From positions 1 to 38,375 of the forward strand of contig NZ_JANIAA010000060.1 of NCBI RefSeq assembly GCF_024505145.1: a stretch of 38,375 bases of DNA. Direction: 5' to 3'. A program made the position numbers and the translations under genes. The notes under the pieces are model-generated. The model ran no database searches. It was not told where the DNA came from and was given only the letters and a program-made list of their open reading frames with translations. How positions within the stretch are numbered: position 1 is the stretch's first letter; each line of letters begins with the position of its first letter. Shown in pieces: positions 1 through 8,566 of the stretch. Source of the stretch: Streptomyces rugosispiralis. Its GTDB lineage: Bacteria > Actinomycetota > Actinomycetes > Streptomycetales > Streptomycetaceae.

Positions 1-239
1 ACCACGTCGGTCCGGCCGGAACGGCCACGGATCGCCTCGACGGGAGCGGGCGCCTCAGGGGGCCTGGAAAGATCGGCGGAGAACGCGACCGCCTCGATGC
101 GTTCGCCGGCGAGCACCTCGACAAGGGCGTCCAGCCGGTCCTTGCGGCGGGTGACCAGGGGGACCCGGAAACCTTCGCGTCCGAAGCGGTGGGCCATGGA
201 CACACCCAGACCGGTACCGGCACCGAGAACGTCGATCAC
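1..239 (-). CDS. Short-chain dehydrogenase/reductase (SDR), N-terminal part, cut by window edge
   Basis: Reading leftwards from a GTG at 239, the product opens with VLGAGTGLGVSMAHRFG, the glycine-rich nucleotide-binding turn of classical SDR enzymes, followed by the VTRRKDRLD stretch that normally reads the NADP phosphate. Only about 79 residues lie in the window, so the catalytic Tyr-Lys pair is not visible and the substrate cannot be named. An AAGGAG sits about 16 nt upstream, rather far, so the start is not certain. The gene is divergent from the TetR-type regulator at 398, the usual arrangement for a regulator and its target oxidoreductase; that link is inference. Confidence 0.75.
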   Translation of the reverse strand, partial: MIDVLGAGTGLGVSMAHRFGREGFRVPLVTRRKDRLDALVEVLAGERIEAVAFSADLSRPPEAPAPVEAIRGRSGRTDV

Positions 240-278
240 TTTGGATATAGGACCGCTCCTTGCCACAGCAGTGTTCTT

Positions 279-337
279 GGCCCTTGGGTCAATTTTCCGG
301 TCGAAGGTAACGTTCAACGTGGCCCAGGGGTCAAGTT
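279..337. promoter_or_regulatory. Direct repeats in the SDR/TetR intergenic region
   Basis: Two related copies, GGCCCTTGGGTCAATT (279-294) and GGCCCAGGGGTCAAGTT (321-337), lie between the divergent SDR and TetR genes. On the minus strand the first copy includes TTGACC, a plausible -35 for the SDR gene. An AACGTT palindrome lies between them. They are candidate regulator-binding sites; no binding evidence can be drawn from sequence alone. Confidence 0.3.
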
Positions 338-397
338 GTTCTGCTGGGGAAGTGCGACCATGAAGGCCGCAAGGCCAGAACCGGGAGGGATGACCGG

Positions 398-1030
398 ATG
401 CGGGCCGACGCGCAACGGAACGCGGAGAAACTGCGGGCAGCCGCGGCCGAGCTCTTCCAGGAGCGTGGCCTCAAGGTGCCCCTGGAAGAGATCGCCCGCC
501 GGGCCGGTGTCAGTCACGGCACCCTCTACAACCTCTTCGGCACCCGCGAGGCGCTCATCGACGAAGTGGTGACCGGCCTGGCCGCGGACCGTCTCGACGA
601 AACCGCCGAGCACGCCCTCTCCTTCGAGGAGGCCCGGGAGGGGTTCGCGTATTACGTCGAGAAGGTCTGTGAACTGCAGGCCACCGATCCCGCGGTCGCC
701 GACGTCGTCAGTGGACGCTATCCGGCTGCCGAGTGCCTGATGGCCATCTGTGCCCAAGCGCGGGACGCCGCCACGCGGATCATCGAGCGAGCCCAGTTGG
801 CCGGCGCCATCCGCCCGGATTTCACCGCCGAGGACCTCCTGGTCTTCTTCTGCGTCAACGCCCTGCTCGCTGGCGCAGTCGCGGACACCGAGCCTGACAC
901 CTGGCGTCGCCAAGTCGGCTTCCTGCTTGACGGACTGAACACGGAAACAGCGCAAGCGCCGCTTTCTGTCGCCCCGCTGACCTCGCAGCAGATGTACGTC
1001 GTGATGGGCAGGCTCGCCGGCACGCCGTAG
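398..1030 (+). CDS. TetR/AcrR family transcriptional regulator
   Basis: A 210-residue protein. The N-terminal ~55 residues form a TetR helix-turn-helix domain: RNAEKLRAAAAELFQERG, then VPLEEIARRAGVSHGTLYNLF, with the recognition helix ending in the typical LYxxF. The rest is an all-helical ligand-binding and dimerisation domain of normal length. GGGAGG lies about 11 nt before the ATG. It is divergent from the SDR gene, so it probably represses that gene and itself; the ligand is unknown. Confidence 0.9.
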   Translation: MRADAQRNAEKLRAAAAELFQERGLKVPLEEIARRAGVSHGTLYNLFGTREALIDEVVTGLAADRLDETAEHALSFEEAREGFAYYVEKVCELQATDPAVADVVSGRYPAAECLMAICAQARDAATRIIERAQLAGAIRPDFTAEDLLVFFCVNALLAGAVADTEPDTWRRQVGFLLDGLNTETAQAPLSVAPLTSQQMYVVMGRLAGTP

Positions 1031-1139
1031 CAGGTGCGGACGCCTTCAGGGGAAGATCAGCACCTGGATCAAGGTCCGCCCGCGGTTCGAGGGGGCGCTG
1101 AGGACCGCCCGCGTGGTCAAGGCGCGTGCCCCGCACCGC

Positions 1140-1630
1140 GGGTCATCTTCACTGTGTTCGGGATTGAAGGGACTCGGACGGGACGCGGCAGGGCTCACCG
1201 CCCTCGCGGACCGTCTGACCGGGCACGGCCTGGTCCTGGAGATGCTCGCCGGACCGCTGCCCGGCATCTACGACCCCACCGGTCCGGCAAGCTGCTGTTC
1301 GGCTTCTTCGCCGCGATGGCGGAGACGGAGCGGGAAACATCCGCGAATCGATCCTGGAAGGGCTGGAGACCGCGGTCCGCAAGGGCAAGTACGGCGGCCG
1401 GCCCCCGGTCATCACCGACGGCATGCTGCACACCGTGCTCCGGCGCAAGGTGCTCGGCGAGTCCGTCGAGCAGATCCAGCCCGACGTGATCACCCCCACC
1501 GGCAAGCGCAAGGAACAGAACCCTTCGGCCGCGAGCATCTGCCGGGCGCTCGCCGAGCACGGGAAGACCCAGGCGTACCCGGAGGCAGCCGAGAGGGCAC
1601 ACGCCGACTTCGCTGCCCTTCAGCCGAGAC
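1140..1630 (+). pseudogene. Serine recombinase (resolvase/invertase) remnant, frameshifted
   Basis: The conserved middle of a small serine recombinase can be followed only by changing frame. A first stretch reads DAAGLTALADRLTGHGL and ends GIYDPTG; then GKLLFGFFAAMAETERE; then, in another frame, a C-terminal part with LEGLETAVRKGKYGGRPP and a helix-turn-helix-like tail up to HADFAALQ. These match the segment around the long helix of resolvases. The catalytic serine region at the N-terminus is missing, and at least two frameshifts break the rest. It was probably the site-specific recombinase of a lost element. Confidence 0.7.
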
Positions 1631-1639
1631 CGCAGCCGC

Positions 1640-1837
1640 GTGTGCTCACTCGGCGCTACATGCTTACTCCTCGTCCTGGCCGTGGCAGCCTTGTTCTCCA
1701 CCATCGCCGCGGCCATATCCTTCGCCCTGACCCGCTGGGACGGTGCGACAGTCCCAGCAGCCTTCACCCGCGGCGGCGCCACCTTCGCCGCCTGCCTCAC
1801 CCTGTACCTTGCGGCTCTCTCTGCGGTCAACCGGTAA
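1640..1837 (+). CDS. Small two-helix membrane protein, unknown function
   Basis: A 65-residue product from a GTG start with two hydrophobic helices (about residues 7-29 and 45-62) joined by a short loop, LTRWDGATVP. Short hydrophobic proteins of this shape occur in Streptomyces genomes, but no function is known. No good ribosome binding site precedes it and it overlaps the tail of the resolvase remnant, so the start could be elsewhere. Third-position GC is high, which supports coding. Confidence 0.5.
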   Translation: MCSLGATCLLLVLAVAALFSTIAAAISFALTRWDGATVPAAFTRGGATFAACLTLYLAALSAVNR

Positions 1838-2210
1838 GGCTGTGGAGCGTCCTTCACCGGCGGCGGCGACCGCGTCCGCGCCGTTCGGGTTCGATCGGAA
1901 ACAGCGGTGGTTCTGCTCGGTCGCGGCGGCGGCGCCGGGGAGATCTGCGGCGGCACAGCTGCGGATCCCCGTTACCTCTGGCCCGATGCCGGGCGGTGGC
2001 GTCGCGGTGTCTCAGTGGCCCCGGCGTTGTCGGTGGCGGGAGATATCGTCAATCAGTCAGGCGCCTGGCCTGGCATTGTGCCCGACGCCGGCCGGAGGCG
2101 GATCCCGTCGCAGTACTGCTGGAGGGTGTATGGCCCTGGACAAACGGCGAGTGCGGACCGCAGTGATCGGCCAGGCCGATGAGGTTCCCCCGCTGTGCGG
2201 GTGTGGCTGA
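1838..2210. other. No recognisable gene
   Basis: GC-rich sequence with overlapping open frames on both strands, none resembling a known family or having a convincing start. A short GC hairpin-like motif near 2181-2208 abuts the IS3 remnant and may be part of that element's end. Confidence 0.4.
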
Positions 2211-2309
2211 TTAGCTGGTCAGGGCGGGTTGATGTGCTTTCAGGTTCACTGGTTCGGCCGTTGTCTGGTCGGCGTAGTGCTTCTCCTCGAACTCGATCGG
2301 GCTGAGGTA
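2211..2309 (-). pseudogene. IS3-family transposase (OrfB), C-terminal piece
   Basis: The minus strand reads YLSPIEFEEKHYADQ and then a short tail ending ALTS before a stop at 2211. LSPxEFEExHY is the typical end of IS3-family integrase-type transposases. The piece starts inside the Tyr codon, exactly where the IS630-bounded insert begins. The matching upstream part of the same gene, ending KRLGY, lies at 7021-7525. Joining the two across one TA copy gives KRLGYLSPIEFEEKHY in a single frame. Confidence 0.9.
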
Positions 2310-2335
2310 GTGCTCTGACCGCATAGGTTCGCCGG
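2310..2335 (+). repeat. IS630 terminal inverted repeat, outer left
   Basis: Begins GTGCTCTGACCGCATAGG and is exactly complementary to the repeat at 3513-3538. It is preceded by TA, the expected IS630 target. Confidence 0.9.
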
Positions 2336-2384
2336 GGTGGCGGTTGGATGTGGGGTGACGTCCGATCCGACCGCTGGAGGTGCG

Positions 2385-3507
2385 GTGGCCGAGCCTGTCC
2401 GTGTGCGCAGACTGACTGACCAGGAGGGGCAGCAGCTGCTGCGGATCGTGCGCCGGGGCAGCACGAGTTCGGTGCGCTACCGGCGTGCGATGATGCTGCT
2501 GGCCTCGGCCGGCGGGAACCGGGTGCCAGTGATCGCGCAGCTGGTGCAGGCCGACGAGGACACCGTCCGGGACGTGATCCACCGGTTCAACGAGATCGGT
2601 CTTGCCTGCCTGGACCCTCGATGGGCGGGAGGCCGTCCCCGCCAACTCAGCCCTGATGACGAGGGCTTCGTCGTTCAGATGGCCACTACCCGCCCCACCA
2701 AGCTCGGCCAGCCTTTCACCCGCTGGTCACTGCGCAAACTCGTCGCCTACCTGCGGAAAGTCCACGGCCGGGTGATCCGCATCGGCCGCGAGACGTTACG
2801 CGTCCTGCTCGCCCGCCGCGGTGTCACCTTCCAGCGCACCAAGACCTGGAAGGAGTCCCCCGACCCGGAACGCGAGGCGAAGCTGGACCGGATCGAGGAG
2901 GTACTCGACCGCTTCCCGGACCGGGCGTTCGCCTTCGACGAGTTCGGCCCGCTCGGCATCCGGCCCACCGCAGGATCCGGCTGGGCCACGCGGAAGCATC
3001 CCGACCGGGTGCCGGCCACCTACCACCGCACCCACGGGGTGCGCTACTTCCACGGATGCCACTCGGTCGGCGACGACCGTCTGTGGGGCGTCAACCACCG
3101 CAGGAAAGGTGCCGCGAACACGCTGGCCGCGCTGAAATCGATCCGTGCCGCCCGCCCGGACGGTGCACCGATCTACGTCATCCTCGACAACCTGTCCGCC
3201 CACAAGGGCACCGACATCCGCGGCTGGGCGAAGAAGAACAAGGTCGAGTTGTGCTTCACCCCGACCTACGCCTCTTGGGCCAACCCGATCGAAGCCCACT
3301 TCGGGCCACTGAGGCAGTTCACCATCCGCCAACTCCCACCACCCCAACCACACCGTGCAGACCCGGGCGTTGCACGCCTACCTGCGCTGGCGCAACGCCA
3401 ACACCCGCCACCCCGACGTCCTGGCCGCCGAACGTAAAGAACGCGCCCGCATCCGCAGCGAGAAAGGCATCCGCTGGGGCGGACGCTCCCTCGTCGCTGC
3501 GGCCTGA
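2385..3507 (+). pseudogene. IS630-family transposase with one late frameshift
   Basis: GTG start at 2385 with GGAGG 4 nt upstream. The product has an N-terminal HTH region (LTDQEGQQLLRIVRRG, then VPVIAQLVQ) and a DDE superendonuclease domain: the FAFDEFGPL motif carries the first Asp, YVILDNLSAH the second, and SWANPIEAHFG the Glu. The frame holds to about 3332. One extra base then shifts the tail (NSHHPNHTVQTRALHAYLRW to the stop at 3507) into the next frame. All catalytic residues lie before the shift, so a protein with an altered C-terminus could still be made. The insertion sequence spans 2310-3538. Confidence 0.88.
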
Positions 3508-3512
3508 ACAAG

Positions 3513-3538
3513 CCGGCGAACCTATGCGGTCAGAGCAC
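3513..3538 (-). repeat. IS630 terminal inverted repeat, inner
   Basis: Perfect 26-bp complement of 2310-2335, closing the complete left IS630 copy. The following dinucleotide is CA, not TA, so this inner end shows no target duplication. That fits one copy forming the end of a larger unit. Confidence 0.9.
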
Positions 3539-3855
3539 CAGAGGTCCACTCGGTGGTGAAGGTCCTCGGTCGGTGTTCCCGCACTTCCCGGGACCGTTCC
3601 ATAAACGATCGCGTACGGAGTGTGATGTCGCGATCACCGTACAGCACCGATCACGCGACCCACCACCTCGCGCAGCAATCCTGCAGCAACCCCGGCTCCA
3701 CGAACGGCACTTCGGGCGCCAGCGCCGACTTCTGCTTCAACGGCCAGGTCAACGCGCGCACCCTCGCGACGCATACGGCGTCGAAGTGGACGCCGACGTG
3801 ACGGAGGCCGCGACCGGCGGCCGAAATCCTGCCCAGGAAGCCCCTCCGATTGCCG
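3539..3855. other. Cargo DNA with no recognised gene; possible gene tail
   Basis: Inside the composite insert, between the left IS630 and the regulator. From about 3645 to the TGA at 3801 one plus frame has high third-position GC and reads DHATHHLAQQSC and then FNGQVNARTLATHT. It could be the truncated 3' end of an exported protein gene, but I do not recognise it and see no start. Confidence 0.3.
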
Positions 3856-3885
3856 TTGACAACCACCCGCGCCCCCCTCCATCAT
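3856..3885 (+). promoter_or_regulatory. Candidate promoter of the GntR/ABC operon
   Basis: TTGACA at 3856-3861, followed 18 nt later by CATCAT (3880-3885), a poor -10. It is the only good -35 match ahead of the regulator gene and lies about 40 nt before its start. Confidence 0.35.
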
Positions 3886-3923
3886 CATTCCGCTAATCAA
3901 GTAGTGAAATGGTGGTGGTAGTC

Positions 3924-4346
3924 ATGGAGTTCCGCATCGACAGGCGGAACGGAGTCCCCGCCTTCCAGCAGATCGTGCAGCAGACCAAGCAGGCTCTGCG
4001 GCTGGGCGTACTGGTGCCGGGCGACCGGCTGCCGACCGCCAAGGACGTCGCCGAGGTCAGCGCGGTCAACCCGAACACCACCCTCAAGGCGTACCGCGAG
4101 CTGGAGCGTGAGGGCCTGGTCGAACCGCGACCCGGCAAGGGCACGTTCGTACGCCGCACACTGGCCCGCCCCTCGGCAAGCACCGACTCACCGCTGTACG
4201 GGGAGCTGGTGGCGTGGGTGTCCCGGGCGGCCGAGGCGGGCCTGGAGCAGGAGGACGTGGCCGCGCTGGTCGCCTCGGCCATGGAGAAGCAGTACGCCGC
4301 CGGTACGGAGACGGCGGCCACGACAACTAGGAGCACTGGTGAGTAA
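3924..4346 (+). CDS. GntR-family regulator, YtrA subfamily
   Basis: From ATG 3924 the product is 140 residues: a winged-helix GntR domain (EFRIDRRNGVPAFQQIVQ, then LVPGDRLPTAKDVAE, NPNTTLKAYRELEREG and a wing ending GKGTFV) with only a short helical tail of about 60 residues. The short effector domain is diagnostic of the YtrA group, which usually sits first in an operon with an ABC transporter and represses it. An in-frame ATG 15 nt upstream at 3909 is possible, but 3924 matches the family's usual N-terminus. The stop overlaps the ABC ATPase start by 8 nt, so translation is coupled. Confidence 0.92.
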   Translation: MEFRIDRRNGVPAFQQIVQQTKQALRLGVLVPGDRLPTAKDVAEVSAVNPNTTLKAYRELEREGLVEPRPGKGTFVRRTLARPSASTDSPLYGELVAWVSRAAEAGLEQEDVAALVASAMEKQYAAGTETAATTTRSTGE

Positions 4347-5286
4347 CGGTATGTACGCGGGGGACTCGGCGCTTGAGGCGCACGGCCTGGGGATGCGCTA
4401 CCGGCGGGGATGGGCACTGAAGGACTGTTCCTTCCGGCTCCCGGCGGGACGGATCTGCGGGCTGGTCGGTCCCAACGGGGCGGGCAAGACCACGCTGCTG
4501 AGCATCATGGCCCACGTACTGGAACCGACGGAGGGCACGCTCAGTGTGTTCGGCGCGGCACCGGGCTCGGTGGACTCGGGGCGCACCTCGTTCCTCACCC
4601 AGGAGAAGCCCCTGTTCCGCGGGTTCAGCGTGGCGGAGACCCTGAGGCTGGGGCAGGAACTGAACCCGGGCTGGGACCAGCGCACCGCCGAGGACATCGT
4701 CCGCGCGGGCGATGTGCCCTTCGACGCGAAGATCGGCACCCTCTCCGGCGGCCAGCGCACCCGCGTCGCCCTCGCCCTCGCCCTCGGCAAGCGGCCCGAC
4801 CTGCTGCTGCTCGACGAGCCGATGTCGGACCTCGACCCGGTCGCGCGTAAAGAACTGACAGGCACCCTCCTCGCCGAGGCTGCCGAGCACGGCACCACCG
4901 TCCTGATGTCCACCCACGTCCTGGCCGAACTGGAGAACGTGTGCGACTACCTCGTCGTCCTCTCCGGCGGCGGAGTACGCCTCGCCGGTGACGTGGACGA
5001 GCTGCTGTCCGTACACACCATGGTCACCGGCGCCAAGGAGGGCGAGGACCTGCCCGCCTCCCTCGCGCACCACCCCCTCGTCGAGTCCCGGATCAGCGGA
5101 CGGCAGTTCACCGCCCTGATCCGCCCCGATAGCCCGGCCACCGGCCCCTGGGAGACGGACAAGCCGAGCATGGAAGAACTCCTGCTCGCCTATCTCCGCT
5201 CACCCGACGCGCTCCCTCTGATCACCCCCACCGCCCAGGCCCAGGACCAGGACCAGGCGTACAACACCCGGACGGTGGCAGCATGA
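4339..5286 (+). CDS. ABC transporter ATP-binding protein
   Basis: A 315-residue ATPase. GTG at 4339 is preceded by AGGAG at a 5-nt spacing. Walker A is GPNGAGKTT (residues 44-52), the signature LSGGQ is at 135-139, Walker B ends LLLLDEP with Asp159-Glu160, and the H-loop is MSTHV. The ~90-residue extension after the nucleotide-binding domain is typical of YtrB-like and bacitracin-type exporters. The open frame continues upstream into the GntR gene, but that part is a shadow. ATGA overlap with the permease gene. It probably powers export of a cell-envelope-active compound; the substrate is not known. Confidence 0.93.
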   Translation: MSNGMYAGDSALEAHGLGMRYRRGWALKDCSFRLPAGRICGLVGPNGAGKTTLLSIMAHVLEPTEGTLSVFGAAPGSVDSGRTSFLTQEKPLFRGFSVAETLRLGQELNPGWDQRTAEDIVRAGDVPFDAKIGTLSGGQRTRVALALALGKRPDLLLLDEPMSDLDPVARKELTGTLLAEAAEHGTTVLMSTHVLAELENVCDYLVVLSGGGVRLAGDVDELLSVHTMVTGAKEGEDLPASLAHHPLVESRISGRQFTALIRPDSPATGPWETDKPSMEELLLAYLRSPDALPLITPTAQAQDQDQAYNTRTVAA

Positions 5287-6269
5287 GCTCTCTCACCAGC
5301 ACCTCGACGACGACCAAGTCCGGGGCCCCGGGCACCACCGGCACCGGCCGACTCCCTCAGCTCCGCCAGCCCCTCAGCGGCATGACCTGGCTGGTCTGGC
5401 GCCAGCACCGGGCCGTGTTCTGGACCATCCTCGGCGCCTCCGCGCTCGCCGTGGCGTTCATCGTCTTCCAGCGCTCCCAGCTGCATACCGCCGGGTACGA
5501 TCCCACGTCCACGGGACTCCGGCTGATGCCGATCCTGCTCGGTGTCCTCCTCGGTGCCCCGCTGTTCACCGGCGACCTGGAGAACGGCACCGCCAAGCTG
5601 GTCGTCACCCAGTCCATGAGCCGGACCCGCTGGCTGACCACGAAACTGGCCCTGACCGCGCTGGTGGTCGTGGTGAGCACGGTCGCGCTGTCGGTCGCGT
5701 TCGGGTGGTGGTGGACCCTCTACGACGAGTCCACGGCCTGGGAGTGGACCTCCGGACCCACCTTCAACAACACGGGACCCATGCCCGTCGCCCTCGCCCT
5801 CTTCTCCGTCTTCGGCGGGGTGGCGATCGGCGTGGTGCTGCGCCGCACGCTGGTGGCCATGGTGGTCACCCTCGGTTTCACCGTCGTCGTCCAGATTGTC
5901 TGGTCCCACTTCCTGGCCCACTTCCTGCTGTCGCTCGCCAACGTCGTCACGATCACGACGAACAAGGGCGTCACGTTCCAGCACGTGATGCCGACGTTGC
6001 CCCCAGGCGCGCACCAGGTGAACTGGTCGAACCCCCCGTACATCACCAGCGACGGGAAACTCCTCGGCTGGGGCACCTGTAATGAAGTACAGACGGAACA
6101 GGCGCATGAGCTGTGCATGAAGAAGGCCGATGTCGTGGGCTGGTCGGTCGACTACCTGCCGATCTCCCAGATGAACGGCCTGCAGTGGTTCGGCGCGTCG
6201 ATCCTGCTGGCCCTGACGGCCGCCGTCACGGCGTTCCTCTTCTTCTGGGGCCGCAAGCGCCTCGTCTGA
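5283..6269 (+). CDS. ABC transporter permease (ABC-2 type)
   Basis: A 328-residue membrane protein overlapping the ATPase gene by 4 nt. After a ~35-residue Ser/Thr-rich cytoplasmic start come six hydrophobic segments: around FWTILGASALAVAFIVF, LMPILLGVLLGAPLF, LALTALVVVVSTVALSVAF, MPVALALFSVFGGVAIG, the VVTLGFTVVVQIVW region, and a last helix ILLALTAAVTAFLFFWG. A large loop (about residues 205-300) lies between helices 5 and 6 and probably faces outward. It is the membrane partner of the ATPase and the last gene of the operon. Confidence 0.9.
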   Translation: MSSLTSTSTTTKSGAPGTTGTGRLPQLRQPLSGMTWLVWRQHRAVFWTILGASALAVAFIVFQRSQLHTAGYDPTSTGLRLMPILLGVLLGAPLFTGDLENGTAKLVVTQSMSRTRWLTTKLALTALVVVVSTVALSVAFGWWWTLYDESTAWEWTSGPTFNNTGPMPVALALFSVFGGVAIGVVLRRTLVAMVVTLGFTVVVQIVWSHFLAHFLLSLANVVTITTNKGVTFQHVMPTLPPGAHQVNWSNPPYITSDGKLLGWGTCNEVQTEQAHELCMKKADVVGWSVDYLPISQMNGLQWFGASILLALTAAVTAFLFFWGRKRLV

Positions 6270-6704
6270 GACCCGCCCCCGGTCTGTGCGGGAGCTCGGA
6301 CGGCTCGGGCGTATCGAGAGGTCACCGTGTGGTCGGCTCGCACCACCAGCACCAACGAGTCGTCAAGGCAAAGGGCGTTGACGCTCGACGGCGCCGGGCA
6401 TCGCCGCTCTGCACGGAGGCATCGTGGCCAGGTAGAGCACAGGCGTTCGCCCGGCGCCCACGAGCGGCAACGCCTCGCCTTGCGGTGGTGGCCGCGAGGA
6501 CGCCGAACGCCACCGCTCTGTTGTGAGACGTCGAGGCCAGGGCCTCTTGAGGCGTCCGTCCGACAGCCCACGCGACCACCACCATGAACATCGGGGCCCA
6601 CACCGCTCCCCTGTGGAGGCCTCAACGGCCAGGGTCCGGAAAGGCGTCGCAGCCCTCAGTCCGGCGCGAGTGTGGTCCCCGCTACTGGAGCTGTTAACAA
6701 GGAA
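6270..6704. other. No assignable gene; possible decayed membrane-protein fragment
   Basis: Between the permease gene and the truncated IS630 copy. On the minus strand, WAPMFMVVVAWAVGRTPQEA from about 6603 looks like a membrane segment. After an apparent frame change near 6500 the text EALPLVGAGRTPVLYLATMP continues it. This may be a broken transporter fragment. I could not place it in a family, and no start or terminator is clear. Confidence 0.3.
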
Positions 6705-6994
6705 TTAGGGTCCAGGCAGGCCAGGCCGATCTCGTTGAACCGGTGGATCACATCCCGGACGGTGTCCTCGCCGGCCTGCACCAGCTGGGCAATCACCGGC
6801 ACCCGGTTGCCGCCCGCCGAGGCAAGCAGCAGCATCGCCCGCCGGTAGCGCACCGAACTCATGCTGCCCCGGCGCACGATCTGCTGCAGCTTCTGCCCCT
6901 CCTGGTCGGTCAGCGCACACGGACAGGCTCGGCCACCGCACCTCCAGCGGTCGGAACGGACATCACCACACATCCAACCGCCACGACCACCGAC
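6705..6994 (-). pseudogene. IS630-family transposase, N-terminal fragment
   Basis: The minus strand reads LTDQEGQKLQQIVRRG, SSVRYRRAMLLLASAGGNRV and RDVIHRFNEIGLACLDP, nearly identical to residues ~10-80 of the left IS630 transposase. It then stops abruptly at the junction near 6710. A 2-nt deletion also separates the usual GTG start from the HTH. This copy keeps only its outer end (6995-7020) and about 80 codons, so it cannot make transposase but can supply an end. Confidence 0.9.
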
Positions 6995-7020
6995 CCGGCG
7001 AACCTGTACGGTCACAGCAG
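6995..7020 (-). repeat. IS630 terminal inverted repeat, outer right
   Basis: Reverse complement begins CTGCTGTGACCGTACAGG, matching the left end at 22 of 26 positions. It is followed by TA at 7021-7022, the duplicate of 2308-2309. Confidence 0.88.
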
Positions 7021-7525
7021 TAGCCGAGCCGTTTCTGGATGCGGCGGGGGTTGTAGAGGCCGTCGAGGTACTCGAAGAGAGCGAGGTTCGCCTCGGCCCT
7101 GGTGGCGAAGGTGCGGCTGTGGATGCACTCGGTTTTGACCAGTATTCACAGGTTCTCCGCCGGGGCGTTGTCGAACGAGTCGCCGGCCGAGCCCATGGAT
7201 GCCTGGATTCCTGCTTTGACCAGGCGTGTCGTGAGCTTGATGGAGGTGTATTGCGTGCGGTGGTCGGCGTGGTGGACGAGTTCGCCGGGGGCGATCTCGC
7301 GGCTGGCCAGGGCGTACTCCAGCGGCGACAGGACCAGGTCGGCGTCCGTGTGGGCGGAGGTCTCCCAGGCCACGACCCTGTGGGAGAGCGCGTCGCGGAT
7401 GGCCGACAGTCACAGGGGGCTCTCTGTGGTGGGGGCCATGGTCAGGTCGGTGACCCACAATCGGTTCGGCGCGGGCGCCGTGAAGTCGCGTTGCACCAGG
7501 TCAGGAGCAAGATCGGCGTCCAGGT
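7021..7525 (-). pseudogene. IS3-family transposase (OrfB), main part, broken
   Basis: The minus strand reads LVQRDFTAPAPNRLWVTDLT (the first catalytic Asp in VTDLT), then RVVAWETSAHTDADLVL, ELVHHADHRTQYTSI (second Asp), GSAGDSFDNAPAEN, and GLYNPRRIQKRLGY up to the insertion point. Two in-frame stops, after TTESPL and after AENL, inactivate it. The N-terminal part and OrfA are missing: at about 7520 the sequence changes to an unrelated plus-strand HTH gene. It is the other half of the piece at 2211-2309. Confidence 0.88.
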
Positions 7526-7526
7526 C

Positions 7527-7838
7527 GAGGATGAGCTGTTCGACGCGGTTGACGCGCTGCTGGAGGGGGAGCCGCAGATGCCGCCGCCCGAAGAGCGGGC
7601 CCGGCTGCGGGAGGCGGCCGGTGTCGCGCAGGCCCGTGTCGCGGAGGTTCTGCGGACGACTGTGCAGACGGTGAAGAACTGGGAGGCCGGCCGGTCCGAG
7701 CCGCGGCCGCCGCGGCGTCTGGCGTATCAGCGGCTGCTGGAGGGATGGATGGCTCTTCACTCGGCCCCGGATCAGCATCAGGCTCCGTTCCGCGGCGGAT
7801 TCGCCGCTGGCCCGGGGGTGTCGCCGGGCGACCGGTGA
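7527..7838 (+). pseudogene. HTH protein resembling the N-terminus of telomere-associated protein Tap, truncated
   Basis: After the IS3 junction one plus frame reads DELFDAVDALLEGEPQMPPP, ERARLREAAGVAQARVAEVL, TVQTVKNWEAGRSEPRPPRR and LAYQRLLEGW. This is an XRE-type helix-turn-helix with the E-x-GRSEPR-PP signature I associate with Tap and related proteins of Streptomyces linear replicons. No start codon precedes it, because the 5' end is replaced by IS3 sequence, and it ends at a TGA after GVSPGDR, far short of full length. The family call is from memory of the motif and is not certain. Confidence 0.5.
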
Positions 7839-7937
7839 CCGACCTTTCGCCCGTGTGGCGCCCGGGGGTGCTGGCGGGCGCGGGTAGGTGCTGCACGATG
7901 CAGCGGCCGGGCGGCGCGGTCGGGGTGGGGTGATCGC

Positions 7938-8478
<541 letters not shown>

Positions 8479-8566
8479 CTTGACCGGACTGCCGGGCTCG
8501 CCCGACACATCGACGCCTTGCCGCACCTTCTGCCCTCATTGGCGTGGATATGTCTAGCGTGAGGGT

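Larger units (their letters stand above)
2310..7020. mobile_element. IS630-bounded composite transposon-like insert carrying a GntR/ABC operon
   Basis: A 4.7 kb block flanked by TA at 2308-2309 and 7021-7022. Its outer ends are the same IS630-family terminal repeat in inverted orientation (2310-2335 and 6995-7020, 22 of 26 positions identical). The left end belongs to a complete IS630 copy, the right end to a truncated copy. Deleting the block with one TA restores the IS3 transposase frame. TA duplication is the hallmark of IS630/Tc1-type insertion. The cargo is the YtrA-like regulator and ABC transporter operon at 3924-6269. Confidence 0.85.

Noticed and set aside
2181..2208. A CRISPR-repeat-like motif (CCCCCGC-loop-GCGGG)
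   Set aside because: Only one copy is present, with no spacers and no cas genes nearby. It more likely belongs to the IS3 end.
3539..3540. A TA target duplication for the left IS630 copy on its own
   Set aside because: The base pair after its inner end is CA. The TA pair is found only at the outer ends of the composite unit.
4108..4338. A longer N-terminus for the ABC ATPase
   Set aside because: The upstream open frame lies inside the GntR gene. GTG 4339 has a well-placed AGGAG and fits the family start.
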